In this document: piece after piece, positions 5,915-7,933 of the stretch
Numbering within the stretch: the stretch's first letter is position 1
Layout of the letters: the number at the start of each line of letters is the position of its first letter
Source of the DNA: a bacterium
GTDB taxonomy: Bacteria; UBA10199; 2-02-FULL-44-16; JAAZCA01
Reading direction: 5' to 3'
NCBI GenBank assembly: GCA_041648665.1
Contig: JBAZOP010000115.1
Coordinates: forward strand, 1-7,933
Length of the DNA stretch: 7,933 nt
Translations under genes and position numbers: made by a program
Notes under the pieces: model-generated
What the model saw: only the letters and a program-made list of their open reading frames with translations
Database searches by the model: none
Told to the model about the DNA's origin: nothing

Positions 5915-7156
5915 ATGGACAGGCTCAACCTCACCAGGTCAAAACAGCTATGGAGCGAGGCCCTCGACCTCGTGCCCGGGGGCGTGCTCGGCATCCGCAG
6001 GCCGTATAATTTCGTGGAGGGCGAATATCCTTATTTCCTCTGCGAGGGCAAGGGCGGCAGGGTCTGGGACCCGGACGGCAACGAGTACATCGATTTCCTC
6101 TGCGCGTACGGGCCCATCATACTCGGTCATCGCGAGCCTGAGATCGACGAGGCGGTGGCAGCGCAGATGAAGAAGGGCTTCTGCTTCAACCTCTGCCAGC
6201 CGACGCAGAACGAGCTCTTCAAGAAGTTGAAGCAGATCATCCCCTGTTTTGAGCAGGGGTTCACGGTCAAGACCGGCTCCGACGGCACGACCTCCGCGGT
6301 GCGCCTGGTGCGCGGGTTCACGGGCCGGGACAAAATAATCCGCTGTGGGTACCATGGCTGGCATGATTGGTGCGTGGAGATCCACGGCGGCGTGCCGAAG
6401 CACGTGCTCGAGGATACGCTGGAGTTTAAGTACAACGACCTCGATGCGCTGGACAAGCTGCTCGTCGAGAACAAGGGGCAGGTCGCGGGGATAATCATCA
6501 CCCCGGTCGGCCATCCGCTGGCAAAGCCGGTGGAGGCGCCGAAGCCCGGCTTCCTGGAGGGGGTGCGGAGGCTCGCGGATCAGCACAAGGCGGTGCTGGT
6601 CTTTGACGAGGTGCGCACCGGTTTCCGCGTTTCGCTGGGCGGCGCGCAGGCGCGCTACGGGGTCACGCCGGACCTGGCGATATTCGGCAAGGCGATCGCG
6701 AACGGCTATCCCATCGGGATCGTCTGCGGCCGCAGGGATATCATGAAGCCTCTTGCCGAGAACCAGGTCTTCATCTCCTCCACTTTCTTCCCCAACGGCC
6801 TCGAGATCGTGGCCGCCCTGAAGACTATCGAGATACTGGAGCGCGAGAGGGTATGCGACAGGATCTGGGAGCGCGGGACAAAGTTCATGGCGGACGTGAA
6901 GGAGATCGTGGGCTCATCCGGCGTCGCAGCGGAGCTCTCCGGCATCCCGCCCATGCCCTATATCACCTTCAAGGCCGACCCTGAGAAGAAATACAAGGAA
7001 CGGCGCAAACTCTTCTTCACCGAGTGCATCCGCCGCGGCCTCTTCATGCAGCCGTACCATCACTCCTACATCATGCACCGCCATACCGACGGGGATCTGA
7101 ACGAGGCGAAGGGGATAATAAAGGACTCGCTCTCCGAAGTGGCGAAGAAATATTAG
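5915..7156 (+). CDS. Class III PLP aminotransferase, glutamate-1-semialdehyde aminomutase-like
   Basis: This 413-residue cytoplasmic enzyme is of the size and layout of HemL-type, fold-type I PLP enzymes. Visible landmarks are GGRVWDPDGNEYIDF (47-61), TGSDGTTSAVRLVRGFTGRD (120-139) for phosphate binding, the aromatic GYHGWHD (145-151), VFDEVRTGF (229-237, D231 pairing with the pyridine nitrogen), and IFGKAIANGYPIG (256-268) with K259 as the Schiff-base lysine. The ATG is fixed by GGAGG at 5904-5908; the frame is open to 5822 but that extension is unlike the family. Differences from true HemL include ANGYPIG where HemL usually has a GGGLPVGA-like segment, and T196-P197 where class III enzymes usually have Glu-Pro. 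It is therefore more likely a paralogue acting on another amino compound (nucleotide sugar, envelope or secondary metabolite) than tetrapyrrole HemL. It is followed 2 bp later by nfo, probably in one transcript. The substrate is unknown. Confidence 0.88.
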   Translation: MDRLNLTRSKQLWSEALDLVPGGVLGIRRPYNFVEGEYPYFLCEGKGGRVWDPDGNEYIDFLCAYGPIILGHREPEIDEAVAAQMKKGFCFNLCQPTQNELFKKLKQIIPCFEQGFTVKTGSDGTTSAVRLVRGFTGRDKIIRCGYHGWHDWCVEIHGGVPKHVLEDTLEFKYNDLDALDKLLVENKGQVAGIIITPVGHPLAKPVEAPKPGFLEGVRRLADQHKAVLVFDEVRTGFRVSLGGAQARYGVTPDLAIFGKAIANGYPIGIVCGRRDIMKPLAENQVFISSTFFPNGLEIVAALKTIEILERERVCDRIWERGTKFMADVKEIVGSSGVAAELSGIPPMPYITFKADPEKKYKERRKLFFTECIRRGLFMQPYHHSYIMHRHTDGDLNEAKGIIKDSLSEVAKKY

Positions 7157-7158
7157 GT

Positions 7159-7933
7159 ATGCGGCGCATGGGCAAAAAGCTCACTGAAGGCCACAGGCTC
7201 CTCGGCGCGCATTGCTCGATCGCGGGCGGGGTGGAGAACGCGCCGCTCGCGGGAGGCCTGATCGGTGCAACCGCTATCCAACTCTTCACCGGCTCCAACC
7301 AGCAGTGGCCTGCCCGCCATGCCTTCGGCAAGGCGATGGCAGGCGGGCATGCCCAATGGTTTTCGGCTGCGCAGACTGAGGCATTCCAACGCAATATGAA
7401 CGAACAGGGCATCCGCATCGCAGTGGCGCATGCCTGCTATCTCATCAACCTCGCTGCGCCCGATCCCGTGATCTGGCGCAAATCCATCGATGCCATGGAG
7501 GGCGAGATCGAACGCGCCTCCGCTCTCGGCATCCCCTGGGTCATCGTCCACCCTGGTTCGCACAAGGGCAACGGCCTTGAGTGGGGGATAAAGAGGATCG
7601 CCGAGGCGCTGAACTCCGTGCTCGATGCCACGGAAGCCCTCTCGGCCGGAGTGGCGCTCGAGACCACGGCCGGCCAGGGCGCTTCCATAGGGGGTCGCTT
7701 CGAGGAGTTGGCCTCGATCATCGCCCATATAGATGATAAGCGCAGGGTCAAGGTCTGCTTCGACACCTGCCACTCCTTTGCTGCCGGATACGAGCTGTGC
7801 ACAAAAGAGGGCTATGCCAGGACCTGGCGAGAGTTCGATGAAGCGATCGAGATCCGAAACCTCGTCGCCATGCATCTCAACGACAGCCAGGGAAAGCTGG
7901 GGAGCCGCATCGACCGCCACGCGCCTATCGGCA
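7159..7933 (+). CDS. nfo: Endonuclease IV (AP endonuclease), 3' end outside window
   Basis: Endonuclease IV cleaves DNA 5' of abasic sites during base excision repair, using three zinc ions. The frame is open from the ATG at 7159 to the right edge (258 codons). Signature segments are GAHCSIAGG (16-24), HPGSH (131-135), LETTAGQG (167-174), CFDTCHSFAAGY (200-211) and HLNDS..LGSR.DRH (239-254). Against E. coli Nfo from memory, metal ligands are H91, H131, E168, D202, H205, H239, D252 and H254; the last one lies beyond the edge. The start may be 7159 or the ATG at 7168 (M4); neither has a strong ribosome binding site, and it begins 2 bp after the aminotransferase stop, which suggests translational coupling. 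Between W50 and H91 the protein is about 11 residues longer than E. coli Nfo, and that extra peptide is encoded by a palindromic sequence. Function is probably retained because all visible ligands are intact. Confidence 0.93.
   Translation, partial: MRRMGKKLTEGHRLLGAHCSIAGGVENAPLAGGLIGATAIQLFTGSNQQWPARHAFGKAMAGGHAQWFSAAQTEAFQRNMNEQGIRIAVAHACYLINLAAPDPVIWRKSIDAMEGEIERASALGIPWVIVHPGSHKGNGLEWGIKRIAEALNSVLDATEALSAGVALETTAGQGASIGGRFEELASIIAHIDDKRRVKVCFDTCHSFAAGYELCTKEGYARTWREFDEAIEIRNLVAMHLNDSQGKLGSRIDRHAPIG
7308..7348 (+). repeat. Imperfect palindrome inserted in-frame within nfo
   Basis: The left arm (7308-7325) and right arm (7330-7348) pair around a CGGC loop through GCCTT/AAGGC, CAT/ATG and further GC pairs, with a few single-base bulges. 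It encodes a low-complexity P51-A-R-H-A-F-G-K-A-M-A-G-G63 stretch in Nfo, exactly where the protein is longer than E. coli Nfo. GC-rich palindromes giving PARHA/AGG-type peptides look like a dispersed repeat element tolerated inside a surface loop; only this one copy is in the window. Confidence 0.6.

Noticed and set aside
4369..6009. Long open frame (546 codons) on the plus strand opposite the PPDK_N gene
   Set aside because: It is an antisense shadow of a GC-rich gene: rich in His/Arg/Val/Glu, no recognisable domain, and it runs into the aminotransferase start in another frame. The minus strand carries clear receiver and PPDK_N motifs.
6241..6259. Inverted repeat CCCCTG / CAGGGG with a 7-nt loop
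   Set aside because: It lies inside the aminotransferase coding sequence, has only 6-bp arms, and is expected by chance in GC-rich DNA.
5948..6586. Minus-strand open frame within the aminotransferase gene
   Set aside because: Shadow frame with a biased His/Leu/Arg composition; the aminotransferase frame is unambiguous.
7153..7920. Open frame of 255 codons on the minus strand at the right end
   Set aside because: It overlaps nfo, whose plus-strand translation has all the endonuclease IV signatures; the minus frame has no family resemblance.

Overview
The window looks like bacterial chromosome of high GC (counted lines run about 60-65% over most of it). It is packed with regulatory-signalling genes: two PilZ proteins, a double-receiver response regulator, and a receiver/PEP-synthase hybrid. 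That repertoire, together with the dispersed palindromic repeats, suits a deltaproteobacterial-type environmental genome (Desulfobacterota, Bdellovibrionota or Myxococcota in a broad sense). This placement is an inference from style; no taxonomic marker is present.

Layout. (1) 2-601, plus strand: the C-terminal kinase half of a HipA-family toxin, cut by the left edge and visibly poorer in GC than the rest. (2) 602-781: a short intergenic stretch holding a 68-bp symmetric element of two inverted REP-like hairpins, then a strong ribosome binding site. (3) 782-1153, plus: a single-domain PilZ protein. (4) 1158-2123, minus: a 321-residue protein with two receiver domains joined by a proline-rich linker; its 3' end lies 4 bp from the PilZ gene. 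(5) 2124-2315: an AT-rich divergent promoter region. (6) 2316-2861, plus: a J-domain fused to a PilZ domain. (7) 2869-5799, minus: a 976-residue protein with a degenerate receiver, an intact receiver, a PEP-synthase-type nucleotide-binding domain and a distinctive C-terminal module; it ends 7 bp from the J-PilZ gene. (8) 5800-5914: a second divergent intergenic region with a perfect inverted repeat over the downstream Shine-Dalgarno. (9) 5915-7156, plus: a class III aminotransferase of the glutamate-1-semialdehyde aminomutase type. (10) 7159 to the right edge, plus: endonuclease IV (nfo), still open at the edge, carrying an in-frame palindromic insertion.

How the genes may work together. Genes 3, 4, 6 and 7 alternate in strand as two convergent pairs joined by one divergent promoter region, and all are signalling proteins with no DNA-binding or diguanylate cyclase/phosphodiesterase output. 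A plausible reading is a small cluster in which c-di-GMP (PilZ, J-PilZ) and phosphotransfer (the receivers) are sensed and passed on by protein-protein contact or by the ATP-grasp-type PEP-synthase domain. The sequence does not prove a shared pathway. The aminotransferase and nfo are 2 bp apart and probably co-transcribed, apparently separate from the signalling genes. The most unusual items are the J-domain/PilZ fusion, the receiver/PPDK_N hybrid that lacks the phosphohistidine and TIM-barrel domains, and the palindrome inserted inside nfo.
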